A stretch of 64,000 bases of DNA, taken from assembly GCA_031266805.1 (NCBI GenBank), contig JAISAH010000120.1, positions 1-64,000 of the forward strand, read 5' to 3'. Shown in pieces: positions 31,964 through 40,641 of this stretch (within the stretch, counting starts at the first letter, position 1; each line of letters starts with the position of its first letter). Source of the DNA: Gracilibacteraceae bacterium (lineage in GTDB: Bacteria > Bacillota > Desulfitobacteriia > Desulfitobacteriales > Syntrophobotulaceae). A program made the position numbers and the translations under genes. Under the pieces are notes generated by a model. It was not told the DNA's origin and searched no databases. It was given only the letters and a program-made list of their open reading frames with translations.

Positions 31964-32878
31964 GTGTGCGGCTTGACTATTGCGGTATACGCGCTACAAT
32001 ATAACATATGCAACATCTATACAGCCGTCAATTCCGCTATGGTGGAGGCGTATTGGGACATTGGGCGGCAAATTGAAGAAAGCATCGGGGACCGGGCCGA
32101 ATACGGAAAGCGATTGTTGCAATATCTTTCAATCGGCTTGACGGAGGAATTTGGGAAAGGCTTTACAGTTGCCAATCTGCGAAACATGCGGCAATTCTAC
32201 CATTTATTCCCAAATCGCTACGCACTGCGTAGCGATTTGAGTTGGACTCACTATCGTCTGTTAATGCGAATAGACGATAGCAACCGCCGCGATTTTTATC
32301 TCCGCGAGAGCGTTGAATCTGCGTGGACGGCGCGGCAATTAGAGCGTCAGATCAATTCGTTCTTTTACGAACGGTTGCTTGCCACACAAAAAAGCGGGCG
32401 TGAGAGCGTAAAAAACGAAATTCAAACACTCGAACCTAAAACCGCCCCTGACTATGTCCTCAAAGACCCGTACATTTTAGAATTCTCATTCGTGGCGCAG
32501 CAAAAACGGATTACTACCGAAAGCGGAGAGCACTACTACATTGATCTCACATTTTACAATTTTATCCTGAAATGTTTTGTCGTCATTGACCTTAAGACAG
32601 GAAAGCTGAGCTACCAGGATATTGGGCAAATTGATTTTTATGTTCGCTTGTTCGACGACAAGATAAAGCAAGCGGACGACAATCCAACAATTGGCATTGT
32701 TCTGTGCGCCGACGGGGATGAAACGATTGCAAAATACTCCGTGCTTGCCGATAAAGAGAATCTATTCGCCTCGAAATACAAACTCTACCTGCCCACGGAG
32801 GAGGAATTGAAGCGCGAACTGGAGCGCGAACAGGAGATTATTGAACGTCGGCAACTGCTTGACGGGGCGACGAAATAA
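31964..32878 (+). pseudogene. DUF1016 (YhcG-type) PD-(D/E)XK nuclease, probably inactive
   Basis: The frame shows the DUF1016 N-terminal domain (AVNSAMVEAYWDIGRQI, SWTHYRLLMRID, SAWTARQLERQI) and the nuclease part (YYIDLTFYN, CFVVIDLKTGKL, NPTIGIVLC, FASKYKLYLPTEEELKRELE). Between VLKDPYILEF and SFVAQQKRI the helix normally found there (pattern ESDLEQALI...LLELG), which carries the conserved catalytic glutamate, is absent. This is an in-frame loss of about 33 residues at an ATTC microhomology. The N-terminus is also non-typical for the first 20 residues, and the only start is a GTG. The gene remains open but probably encodes a non-catalytic protein. Its base composition differs from the neighbours. 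Confidence 0.7.
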
Positions 32879-32889
32879 TGCCAATCCAA

Positions 32890-33315
32890 TCACCCGCGTC
32901 CGCGGCTGCCGTCGCAATCACGGCAATAGCCGTATATTTCTATGTTATGTCCCGTCACGCGAAAATCCGTTTCCGCTATGTTCGGAATGAAATTTTCCAT
33001 CGGGCAGTTATCCACCGATATTATCCGGCGGCAAATCACGCAGACCGCGTAATGCTTATGGCGGAAGCTGTTCAGTTCGTACAGGACTCTCTCGCTCCCC
33101 GCTACCTCCGCCTTGGTCACGACATCTTTTTTCTCCATATATTCCAAAATTCTGTATATGGTGGACAGGGAAATTTCCCGCCCCGCCGCCGCCGCGCCCG
33201 CAAACAGATCCGCGGCGCTGAGGGGGGCTTCCGCTTGCTCCAGGAGCGTCAGCACCGTTTGCCTTTGCCGGGTTTTTTTCACCCCGGCCGGCCAGTCACG
33301 CGTCTTCGTTTTCAT
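32890..33315 (-). CDS. zur: Fur-family regulator, probably Zur
   Basis: The 141-aa Fur-fold protein has the DNA-binding helix region LSAADLFAGAAAAGREISLSTIYRILEYMEKKDVV, HKHYAVCVICRRII with the regulatory His and first Cys pair, and a C-terminal CRDC pair for the structural zinc. Its place as last gene of znuA-znuC-znuB, overlapping znuB by 20 nt, points to the zinc regulator rather than Fur or PerR. Confidence 0.88.
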   Translation of the reverse strand: MKTKTRDWPAGVKKTRQRQTVLTLLEQAEAPLSAADLFAGAAAAGREISLSTIYRILEYMEKKDVVTKAEVAGSERVLYELNSFRHKHYAVCVICRRIISVDNCPMENFIPNIAETDFRVTGHNIEIYGYCRDCDGSRGRG

Positions 33316-34138
33316 AAGGCCTCCTTTGCCGTTCGCTCAGTTTTTCCCAGATCCTTTTGCCGCCGATGATCACCACCAGACAGAGTACGCCGGCCAGGAC
33401 TATCGTCGCCCCCGGCTTCAGGCGGGCGTAATAGGAAAACGCCAGTCCGAACAGGGTAAAAACGACGGCGAAGGCGACAGAGAAAACGACCGTTTGTTTG
33501 TAACTCCGGGATAACTGCATGGCGCAGGCCACGGGCACCACCATCATGGACGAGACGATCAGCGCCCCCACCGCGCGCGCCGCGACAGATACCGTGACCG
33601 CAGTCAGGAGCGTAAAAATAAAATTGACCGCCCCGACCGGAACGCCGGCGATACGCGCCGCCCGTTCGTCCAGCGCGATGAAAAACAGCTCTTTGTACAA
33701 CAAAACAAAAGCGATTAGCACCGCCGCGCTGACAAAAATCACCAAATACATCTCGAAATTACTGATGGCCACGATACTGCCGAACAGAAAACTGTTGAAA
33801 TTGGCCCCGCCGCGCACAAAACCCGACAGGACGCCGGCCAGCCCTATGCCCGCCGACATGACGACGGCGATAGACATCTCGGAATAGCGGGGGATCTTTT
33901 TGCGGACGGCCTCAATGGCCAGCGCGGCGGCCATACAGGCGGCGCCGGCCCCGAGGATAGGGTTGACGCCCATGATGAGCCCGGCGGCGACGCCGGCCAG
34001 CGACGAGTGGGAAAGCGCGTCCCCGATCATGGAAAGCCGCTTGAGCACCACAATAACGCCGACACAGGGTATGATCACCGCCAAAAGCACCCCGACGATC
34101 AAAGCGCGCCGCATAAAATCATATTGCAAAACAGCCAT
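33296..34138 (-). CDS. znuB: Zinc ABC transporter permease ZnuB
   Basis: The ABC-3 family permease starts at MAVLQYDFMRRALIVGVLLAVIIP. GGGAG precedes two adjacent ATGs (34141 and 34138), and the second has better spacing. An open frame continues to 34228 but consists of REP-like repeat sequence, so it should not be translated. About eight helices and conserved GDALSHSSLAGVAAG and SSMMVVPVACAMQL segments are present. It works with ZnuA and ZnuC for high-affinity zinc (possibly manganese) import. Confidence 0.92.
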   Translation of the reverse strand: MAVLQYDFMRRALIVGVLLAVIIPCVGVIVVLKRLSMIGDALSHSSLAGVAAGLIMGVNPILGAGAACMAAALAIEAVRKKIPRYSEMSIAVVMSAGIGLAGVLSGFVRGGANFNSFLFGSIVAISNFEMYLVIFVSAAVLIAFVLLYKELFFIALDERAARIAGVPVGAVNFIFTLLTAVTVSVAARAVGALIVSSMMVVPVACAMQLSRSYKQTVVFSVAFAVVFTLFGLAFSYYARLKPGATIVLAGVLCLVVIIGGKRIWEKLSERQRRPYENEDA

Positions 34139-34159
34139 CATCCGTCTCCCGCTTCCCCA

Positions 34160-34313
34160 TTCTCCCGTCATCCCAGATTCATTCCAGAATCCACTCATCA
34201 TTCCCGCTTTATGCCGGAATCCACTCACCTTCTCCCGTCATTCCGGCTTTATGCCGGAATCCATCCTTGCCCCACTGCTCTTTTGGATTCCGGGACGAGC
34301 CCGGAATGACGGA
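34160..34313. repeat. REP-like repeat cluster inside the znu operon
   Basis: Three direct units (CATTCC...GGAATCC) at about 34165-34192, 34199-34222 and 34233-34262 and one inverted unit (GGATTCCGGGACGAGCCCGGAATGAC, 34285-34310) fill the space between znuC and znuB. They could form stable RNA hairpins in the polycistronic mRNA. Confidence 0.75.
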
Positions 34314-34327
34314 GAAAAGTGAACTCG

Positions 34328-35068
34328 TCAGGAAATAAGCTCCAAGACTGGCGCCGGATGCTTGTGCTTATGCCGCAGTTCCTCATCCAGCTGGGCTTTG
34401 TCCAGTTCCAACAGCGACCCGTTTTCCAGGCACAAGACCCGCGAAACATGCGCCGCCGCCCGCTCCGTGTCATGGGTCGCCATCATGACGGTGAGTCCGG
34501 TTTCCCGGTTCAGACGGGTCAGCAGAGCGAACAGCGCCGCCGCCGCCGCCTCGTCCACCCCGGTCGTCGGTTCGTCCAGCAGCAGAAACTCCGGTTCCGC
34601 CACCAGCACCTGGGCCAGCATGACCCGCTGGCGCTGACCGCCGGAGAGACGGCTAATCAATCTTTTGGAATATTTTCCCATATCGACCAAACGCAGGGCC
34701 TCTCGCACCCGCGCCTTGTGCTTTGGGCGGGGAAACCGCAACAGGCCTATGCTGGCAAACAGATTAGCCATCACTATTTCTTCAGCGGTGGCGGGAAAAT
34801 TCTCGCCGGCGGTCGGCGCGCTTTGCGGCAGGAACCCGACTTTGGGCCAGTCGCGAAAACGCCGGGCCTCACAGCCAAACAGCCGGATACTGCCCGCGGC
34901 CGGGGCCAGCTCCCCGAGCATCAGCCGGAGCAGCGTGCTTTTGCCGGCCCCGTTTGCCCCGATCACCGCGGCAAAATCGCCCGGGGCCAGGGAAAAATCG
35001 ACGCGGGAAAAAACCGGTTCGTCCCCGTAACGAAAACCGAGGTTTTCGGCTTGAACGACGGCGGTCAT
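34328..35068 (-). CDS. znuC: Zinc ABC transporter ATP-binding protein ZnuC
   Basis: The 246-aa ATPase has Walker A GANGAGKSTLLRLML, Q-loop FLPQSAP, signature LSGGQRQRVMLAQ, Walker B FLLLDEPTTGVD and switch MATHD. The start is 4 nt after the znuA stop, so translation is coupled. Confidence 0.94.
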   Translation of the reverse strand: MTAVVQAENLGFRYGDEPVFSRVDFSLAPGDFAAVIGANGAGKSTLLRLMLGELAPAAGSIRLFGCEARRFRDWPKVGFLPQSAPTAGENFPATAEEIVMANLFASIGLLRFPRPKHKARVREALRLVDMGKYSKRLISRLSGGQRQRVMLAQVLVAEPEFLLLDEPTTGVDEAAAAALFALLTRLNRETGLTVMMATHDTERAAAHVSRVLCLENGSLLELDKAQLDEELRHKHKHPAPVLELIS

Positions 35069-35072
35069 CCGC

Positions 35073-36056
35073 TTATCGCAGCGCGGCCGTCAAGGCGATT
35101 AGGTTTTGCCGCATGACGGAAAAATAATCGGCCCCGGCCGCCGTTTCCTCATCGCTCAGCCCCTCCAGCGGATTCAGCGCGTCCGTGCGGGCGCCGATGG
35201 CTTCCGCGATGGTTTCCGCCACTTTCGGGCTGACTAATTCCTCGAAAAAGATGACTTCCACATCGCGCTCTTTCGCGAATTCGATGATTTCCGCCATCCG
35301 CGCCGGATCCGGCTCCGAATCGGCGGACAACCCCTCGATCGGAATTTGCGTCAGTCCGTAGGCCGCGCACAGATAGCCGAAAGCCTGATGGGCCACGACG
35401 ACATCTTTACGGGGCAAAGGGCTGAGCGTTTCCTGAAACTCGCGGTCCAAAGCATCCAGCTCCGCGGCGTATCTGCTGTAGTTCGCCTCGTAATAATCCC
35501 TGTTGGCCGGATCGGCGGCGGCAAAACCTTCCTTGATGTTTTCCATCTCCAGTTTGGCGCCCTGCGGACTCAGCCAGACATGGGGGTCATATTCTCCTTC
35601 TCCTTCATGCTCCCCGCCTTCATCCTCGCCGTCCTCCAGCGCTCCTTCCAGCAAAACCGCTCCCCGCGCGGCCTCCACGACGACAAGCCCCTCATTTCCC
35701 AGCGCCGCCAGCGCGCTGTCCGCCCAATGCTCCATGCCCGCCCCGTTGTAAATGAAAAGATCCGCTTCCTCCAAACCGGCTATATCGGCGGCCGCCGGTT
35801 CCCAGTCATGCGGCTCTATCCCGGCCGGGACCATGTTGACGACTTCCGCCTTGTCTCCGCCGATTTTCAGGGCAAAATCATACATCGGGTAAAAGCTGGC
35901 GCAAACGCTTATTTTCGCTTGCGGCTCGGCTGATTGCGACTCGTTTTCATTTGTGCCTCCCGCCTGTGGATCGGCCGGGGCCGGAGCCGCCGAGCATCCC
36001 GCCAGCAAAACCAGCGCTGCGCAAAGAGTAAGTACGACGCGGAATCTTTTTTTCAT
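35073..36056 (-). CDS. znuA: Zinc ABC transporter substrate-binding lipoprotein ZnuA
   Basis: AGGAGG lies seven bases before the second of two adjacent ATGs (36056); the first, at 36059, is also possible. The signal peptide ends in the lipobox LLAGC. The SBP_bac_9 fold shows FYPMYDFALKIGGDKAEV, GIEPHDWEP, an acidic/His stretch between residues about 150 and 162 (GEHEGEGEYDPHVWLSP) and HQAFGYLCAAYGL, giving the three metal-binding histidines plus the usual flexible charged loop of zinc binders. It is the first gene of the operon. Confidence 0.94.
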   Translation of the reverse strand: MKKRFRVVLTLCAALVLLAGCSAAPAPADPQAGGTNENESQSAEPQAKISVCASFYPMYDFALKIGGDKAEVVNMVPAGIEPHDWEPAAADIAGLEEADLFIYNGAGMEHWADSALAALGNEGLVVVEAARGAVLLEGALEDGEDEGGEHEGEGEYDPHVWLSPQGAKLEMENIKEGFAAADPANRDYYEANYSRYAAELDALDREFQETLSPLPRKDVVVAHQAFGYLCAAYGLTQIPIEGLSADSEPDPARMAEIIEFAKERDVEVIFFEELVSPKVAETIAEAIGARTDALNPLEGLSDEETAAGADYFSVMRQNLIALTAALR

Positions 36057-36089
36057 CATTTTTCCTCCTGATGATCCCAATATTAAACG

Positions 36090-36107
36090 CGTATCATTCG
36101 CATTACG
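36090..36107. promoter_or_regulatory. Candidate Zur box upstream of znuA
   Basis: CGTATCATTCGCATTACG has CGTA/TACG ends and an AT-rich interior resembling the CGTAAT-type half-sites of Gram-positive Zur operators, 34 bp before znuA. The symmetry is imperfect. Confidence 0.35.
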
Positions 36108-36148
36108 CTCAGTGTATAAAATAATCGCCCGCTTGTCAAGTCAAAATC

Positions 36149-36177
36149 GGTCAAAAAATATTTGACCTTTATTGACC
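36149..36177. promoter_or_regulatory. CtsR operator of clpP (three heptads)
   Basis: On the minus strand GGTCAAT-AAA-GGTCAAA (36161-36177) is the tandem heptad bound by CtsR. A third, oppositely oriented GGTCAAA lies at 36149-36155. The tandem site overlaps the -35 box of clpP, which fits repression relieved by heat or proteotoxic stress. No ctsR gene is in this window. Confidence 0.8.
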
Positions 36178-36190
36178 TTTGCTGTATAAT
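36162..36190 (+). promoter_or_regulatory. SigA promoter of clpP
   Basis: TTGACC (36162-36167) and TATAAT (36185-36190) are separated by 17 bp. A leader of about 105 nt precedes the start codon. Confidence 0.85.
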
Positions 36191-36302
36191 CATTAAAAAG
36201 ACCCCAGTGCCTGTAACCTCCAAGCTTGTCAGTAAGCGGCGAGAATTTTTTCCGTCAGACAAGGCGGAGGAAGAAGGCACTAGAAAAACGGAGGATACTG
36301 CC

Positions 36303-36902
36303 ATGAGTTACCTGGTTCCAATGGTCGTCGAACAGACAAATCGCGGCGAGCGCTCTTACGACATCTACTCGCGCCTGCTGAAAGACCGCATCATATTTCT
36401 TGGCGGCTCCATTTCGGACGACGTCGCCAATCTCATCGTCGCTCAACTGCTCTTCCTGGAATCGGAAGATCCGGAAAAAGACATCGCGCTGTACATCAAC
36501 AGCCCCGGCGGCAGCATTTCCGCCGGCATGGCCATTTACGACACCATGCAGCACGTCCGCCCCGACATCCAAACCATCTGCGTCGGCAGCGCGGCCAGCA
36601 TGGGCGCTTTCCTGCTCGCGGCCGGCGCCCGCGGCAAACGGACGGCGCTGCCCAACTCGGAGATCCTGATCCATCAGCCCCTCATCGGCGGGGGCGGTCT
36701 GTCCGGTCAGGCGACAGAGATAGAGATCCACACGCGGCAGTTGCTGAAAATCAAGGAAAAAATGAACCGCATCCTCGCGGAACGCACAGGGCAGCCCTTG
36801 GAGCGCGTCACGCAGGACACTGACCGCGACCACTACATGACCGCGGAAGAAGCAAAAGATTACGGTATCGTGGATCAGGTGATGGAAAAAAAAGTTAAAT
36901 GA
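36303..36902 (+). CDS. clpP: ATP-dependent Clp protease proteolytic subunit ClpP
   Basis: ATG at 36303 with CGGAGG upstream gives the 199-aa protein [20 protein letters not shown]. Upstream in-frame sequence to 36162 covers the promoter and cannot be coding. The catalytic triad is S99 (GSAASMG), H124 (LIHQP) and D172 (QDTDRD). It is a serine protease subunit working with ClpX/ClpC. It is monocistronic, followed by a terminator. Confidence 0.97.
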   Translation: MSYLVPMVVEQTNRGERSYDIYSRLLKDRIIFLGGSISDDVANLIVAQLLFLESEDPEKDIALYINSPGGSISAGMAIYDTMQHVRPDIQTICVGSAASMGAFLLAAGARGKRTALPNSEILIHQPLIGGGGLSGQATEIEIHTRQLLKIKEKMNRILAERTGQPLERVTQDTDRDHYMTAEEAKDYGIVDQVMEKKVK

Positions 36903-36910
36903 AGAAGTCT

Positions 36911-36932
36911 ACGCCCTCCGGGGCGTTTTTTT
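36911..36932 (+). terminator. Rho-independent terminator after clpP
   Basis: ACGCCC-TCCG-GGGCGT followed by seven T residues. Confidence 0.9.
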
Positions 36933-36937
36933 ATATA

Positions 36938-37783
36938 TCAGTGCAGCGGGTGTTCGGCGACCCGCCCGGCATAATACTCGTACAGCGGCACCAGCAAGGA
37001 GTCATATTCTTTTTTCGCGCGTATCCAGTAAGAAATCAATTGTTTGATATTGCCGACCCGGTAATAGTTCGGCAGATCGTTCAGGATGAAAGCGCTGATG
37101 TCTCCCACGCAGCGCTCGCATTGACAGGTGGGGGAACTGTCGGCCATATCTTTGATGATAGTCGCCACGACTCGCTCCATCACGTTTTCAATGAAGATCT
37201 CTTCGCGGGGGGGCGGCGCGTCCGGCTTGTGCCAGGGCGCGTTTTTCACCACGGCGCAGGCTAAAAGCATGGCGCTGGTGATTTCGGCAAAGTTTTTCTT
37301 GTAGTAAAAATCTTCCAGCGCCAGGGCCGGAGAAAAAACAGACACATATTTGGAGTTGATTTTGTTCAGTGTGATGGCGGCCGCTTCCATGCGGCAGCGC
37401 GCGCAGTGGCAGATGCCATAGTCGCGCAGCGTATCGCCGACGTGCTCCATGACGATATTATACATCAGGTTGACGGGTTGGCGGTAGTTTTCCGTAAAAT
37501 CGCGCTGAACATTACTTGCGGGCGTCAGGGGGACGCGATTGTCCGTATCGTGAGGCAGATTCAAGCGGCGAGGCGGCGGAGCGGGACTCGCCGGCGGCGC
37601 CGCCGGTTTGGGCGCGGCTGCCGGCTGCGGGGCGGCCGCCGGTTGCGGCGGTTGCGGAACAACAATTTCGGGCGGATCCGTTTTCACGGCTTCCGGCGCC
37701 GCGCCGGCCTCGCTGCCGCCGGTCGGGATGATTTTTTCAAAAAGCCGCTCACTTTTTAAAGCTGATTTTTTCTTGCCTGCCAT
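36938..37783 (-). CDS. Double ComFB-domain protein
   Basis: ATG at 37783 has GAGG six bases upstream, giving about 281 aa. Residues 1-90 are basic, then Pro/Ala-rich and probably disordered. Two ComFB-like domains follow. The first (about 95-180) has MYNIVMEHVGDTLRDYGICHCARCRMEAAAITLN. The second (about 190-275) has IENVMERVVATIIKDMADSSPTCQCERCVGDISAFILNDLPNYY. Both keep the CxCxxC-type cysteine cluster and the LNxLPPxY-like strand. ComFB proteins are linked to late competence operons and have been reported as c-di-GMP receptors in cyanobacteria. It is the last gene of the chemotaxis supra-operon, 59 nt after parA. Confidence 0.85.
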   Translation of the reverse strand: MAGKKKSALKSERLFEKIIPTGGSEAGAAPEAVKTDPPEIVVPQPPQPAAAPQPAAAPKPAAPPASPAPPPRRLNLPHDTDNRVPLTPASNVQRDFTENYRQPVNLMYNIVMEHVGDTLRDYGICHCARCRMEAAAITLNKINSKYVSVFSPALALEDFYYKKNFAEITSAMLLACAVVKNAPWHKPDAPPPREEIFIENVMERVVATIIKDMADSSPTCQCERCVGDISAFILNDLPNYYRVGNIKQLISYWIRAKKEYDSLLVPLYEYYAGRVAEHPLH

Positions 37784-37842
37784 AGTATACCTCTTTTCGT
37801 ACCCAGTTATTTCCAAAAAAATCAATTAATTTGTCCAAAGCC

Positions 37843-38604
37843 CTATAATCCTCTCTCTATTAATTCCTGTACCAGTTTTTTATAATCACGCACCGCGTTG
37901 TTGCGCGGCATATATTTGAACATATTGACCTGCATGGACTGCGCTTCCGCGATGACCACGCTCGCGCGGACAGCGGCGTTCAGCAGGGGGAGGTTCAGCT
38001 CGTCGGCGATCATCTGAGCCGTGGCGCGGATTTCCCGGCTCAGAACAGTGCGGGCGTTATAGCGCGTGAGAACGATGCCGAGCATCCGCAGGGCGGGGTT
38101 GCTGTATTCACGCACGCGAACCACCGTATCGTTCAGGCGGGCCAGCCCCTGGAGACTGAAGATGTCGGCCAGAATCGGGACGAGCAGCCCGTCCGCCGCC
38201 GTGAAAGCGTTGATCGTCAGCACGCTCAAAGCCGGCGGCGTGTCGACGATGATATAATCATAGACGGAGCGCACTTCACTTAAAGCGTTGCGCAGGATAA
38301 ACTCCCAATTATTCTGCGCGGCGTCGATCTGGACGCTGCTCAACATTATGTTGCCGGCTATGACGTCGGCCAGCGGAGTTTTCTGGATCGCCTCGCCGGC
38401 GCCGCATTCTTTCGCCAGCACGTGATAGGCGGCGCGAACGTTTTCCGTCGCCGCTCCGAGGCTGAAACTCAAATTACCTTGCGGGTCAAGGTCGACAGCC
38501 AGAACTTTATTCCGGCCGCGCTTGAGACCCAAAGCCAAGGCGTTGGCCGTGGTGGTTTTTCCCACGCCGCCTTTTTGGTTAGCGACCGCGATCACGATGC
38601 CCAT
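37843..38604 (-). CDS. ParA/Soj-family ATPase without an adjacent ParB
   Basis: The 253-aa protein has the deviant Walker A QKGGVGKTTTANALA (residues 10-24), LAVDLDPQGNLSFSLG, IIVDTPPALSVLT (Walker B) and a C-terminal helix region with REIRATAQMIADEL and RASVVIAEAQSMQ. This is a full-length ParA of the Soj type. No parB or parS-like gene is near. It follows the FtsA-like gene and closes a chemotaxis gene string, which recalls ParA homologues (ParC, PpfA) that position chemosensory arrays in other phyla. Confidence 0.92.
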   Translation of the reverse strand: MGIVIAVANQKGGVGKTTTANALALGLKRGRNKVLAVDLDPQGNLSFSLGAATENVRAAYHVLAKECGAGEAIQKTPLADVIAGNIMLSSVQIDAAQNNWEFILRNALSEVRSVYDYIIVDTPPALSVLTINAFTAADGLLVPILADIFSLQGLARLNDTVVRVREYSNPALRMLGIVLTRYNARTVLSREIRATAQMIADELNLPLLNAAVRASVVIAEAQSMQVNMFKYMPRNNAVRDYKKLVQELIERGL

Positions 38605-38643
38605 GCCAGTGTCCTCCTGATACAGACTGCCAAATCCGGTTTT

Positions 38644-40623
38644 TTACTCAATAATAACGGCGTCTCCCGATTTCAACTCGGCGCTGAAAGGCGCTTCCCG
38701 ACCGTTCAGCCGGCAGCGCAGCCCCAGCGCCCGTCTTTCCAATATGTCTTTTTCCACATAGTTGAACAAATCCAGCAGAAGATACGCGCTCCCGTCCGCT
38801 TTCGGCGTCAGGCGAACAGCCTTGTCATTCAGCTCCAGCAGGATCGTCTCGCGCCGCCCTTCCGCTTCCCGCGCGGGGTCAAACGAGGTCAGCAGATCGC
38901 CCGGGTTCAGCAGATCGCCGGCCGCGGCCGGAACACCGTTCAGCCAGTAGGATTCCTGCTGCGGGTCCAGATGGATCAACTGCGCGAAATCCCCGAACCT
39001 GAGTATCTCCACCGTGCGGACCTCGTCCCCGTCGGCTATTTCATCGTTCTCGCGGGCGAACTGCCCGTTCCGCAAAACCCATACGCCGGCGTAGTATTCC
39101 CGCTCATCGACCATGACCATAAAACGGCGATAGGCCGGCGCCGCTTCTTTCACGCTCCGCCGGGCGTCCACGCCGCTCACCGCCGGGATGAAACCGATCT
39201 CATCCCCTTCGCTCACCTGAGCGTCCAGAGAAGCCGCCTCCCCGTTCAGCCTGATTTGCGCGGGCCGCGCCAGTTCGCCGCTTATAGTCGTCAGGCGCCC
39301 GTCCATGTAAAAACGCAGCGGCTTTCCCATATGGCCGACTAATTGCTCATACTTGTAATACCCGCTTAAAATGAGGATGTCCGAGACTTTGACGCCCTCG
39401 TAGCTGTACTGCCGGATTTTTTTCCCGTTCACCGTGACCGTCCCAAAGGAATGGCCGCCCTCTTGCAAAGCCGTCCAGGCTATGCCTAGCGGCGTGATAT
39501 ACTCCGGACTTTCCAGTCCCGCCGACTCGGGAGTCCCGTGCAGCACCCGCTGGATATGCGTGGCGCCGCCTACGGCGACTCGGTGTTCGTCCATACCGAG
39601 TTTTTGGGCGAACGCGGCAGTCAGCTCCGGGTATTGACTGCCGCCGCCCACAAGGAAAAGCGCGGTAGGCGCGGTTTCGTTGATAGCCAGTATTTTTTCC
39701 GTCACCTCGCTCACGAGCAGATCAACAGCGGAGCGGGCCGCGGCCATTATCTCCGTGTTCGGCGCCGTCTGAGTCAGGCCCAGGATATCGACGAATACCA
39801 CTTCTTCGCGTTCGGTCAAGTTTTGTTTTATTTTTTCCGCCGTGGTAAAATCAACCAGCATAGCCTGCATAATAGCCTCGGTGATCTCGTCGCCGGCCAC
39901 CGTGACCATATCGTAGCCGATGACGGCGCCGGCGCGGGAAACCGCGATATCCGAGGTGCCGGCTCCTATGTCCACGAGCGCCAGATTCAACATGCGCAGC
40001 TCCGGCGGTATCACGACGTTCATGGCCGCGATCGGCTCCAGCGTCAGACTGCCGACTTCCAGACCGCTGCCGTCCATAGCGGCGTACAGACCTTCCACGA
40101 CTATTTTAGGCAAAAAAGCTGTTATCAAAGTCATCTCAAACTCTGCGCCTTTGTGCCCGGCCGCGGTGCTTAACTCATAGCCGTCCAGCACTTGGCGGCT
40201 GACGGTATGGCCGACGCAGTAAAAAGCGGCGCGTTCGCCGCTTTCCTTGTTCAGCTCCGCCTGAGCCAGCGCTACCGCTTCCATTTCCAAGTTGCGCAGC
40301 ATCTCGGTCGTGAGTACCTCGCCCTCGCCCAGCAGACGGCGCAAAGTCACCATCCGCGTGCGCAAAGCCCGCCCGGCGGCGGCGATCGCCACATCAGGCA
40401 GTTTTATGTTCAGCTTTTGTTCTAAAGAGGTCTTAACCTTGCCGACACAGGCGCTGACATGGGCGATATCGTCCACTTGCCCGTCTATCATCGCCCGTTT
40501 GCCGTGTTCTATGATCTCCGCGCCCAAAAGCCGCATTTTTCCGTCCGCCAAATGGCAGACCAAACCGATAACGGTACGGGTCCCGATGTCGAGAGCGAAT
40601 ACCGCGCGTTCCGCCGAATCCAT
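38644..40623 (-). CDS. FtsA-like actin-fold protein with beta-grasp-like C-terminal tail
   Basis: The 659-aa product has FtsA/PilM-type actin-fold motifs in residues 1-400: ALDIGTRTVIGLV (phosphate 1), an FtsA-type inserted subdomain region (VAIAAAGRALRT), ALVDIGAGTSDIAVSRAG (phosphate 2) and LFLVGGGSQYPELTAAFAQKL (adenosine). The 240-residue tail is not FtsA-like. It contains repeated 60-80-residue modules with an LNG turn and a final GD-x-(V/I) strand (LNGEAASLDAQVSEGDEIGF, LNGVPAAAGDLLNPGDLL, LNGREAPFSAELKSGDAVII), like ThiS/TGS-type beta-grasp folds. No C-terminal FtsA membrane helix is seen. It lies between the HDOD gene and parA. Confidence 0.8.
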   Translation of the reverse strand: MDSAERAVFALDIGTRTVIGLVCHLADGKMRLLGAEIIEHGKRAMIDGQVDDIAHVSACVGKVKTSLEQKLNIKLPDVAIAAAGRALRTRMVTLRRLLGEGEVLTTEMLRNLEMEAVALAQAELNKESGERAAFYCVGHTVSRQVLDGYELSTAAGHKGAEFEMTLITAFLPKIVVEGLYAAMDGSGLEVGSLTLEPIAAMNVVIPPELRMLNLALVDIGAGTSDIAVSRAGAVIGYDMVTVAGDEITEAIMQAMLVDFTTAEKIKQNLTEREEVVFVDILGLTQTAPNTEIMAAARSAVDLLVSEVTEKILAINETAPTALFLVGGGSQYPELTAAFAQKLGMDEHRVAVGGATHIQRVLHGTPESAGLESPEYITPLGIAWTALQEGGHSFGTVTVNGKKIRQYSYEGVKVSDILILSGYYKYEQLVGHMGKPLRFYMDGRLTTISGELARPAQIRLNGEAASLDAQVSEGDEIGFIPAVSGVDARRSVKEAAPAYRRFMVMVDEREYYAGVWVLRNGQFARENDEIADGDEVRTVEILRFGDFAQLIHLDPQQESYWLNGVPAAAGDLLNPGDLLTSFDPAREAEGRRETILLELNDKAVRLTPKADGSAYLLLDLFNYVEKDILERRALGLRCRLNGREAPFSAELKSGDAVIIE

Positions 40624-40641
40624 TTTTCCCTCCCCGAAATA

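Noticed and set aside
34139-34228. N-terminal extension of znuB
   Set aside because: The 30 extra codons are REP-like repeat sequence with no membrane or family features, and a Shine-Dalgarno lies before the internal ATG pair.
37843-38604. Chromosome-partition locus (parA with parB and parS)
   Set aside because: No ParB, no parS-like palindrome cluster and no origin-linked genes (dnaA, gidB) are near. The gene is embedded in a che operon instead.
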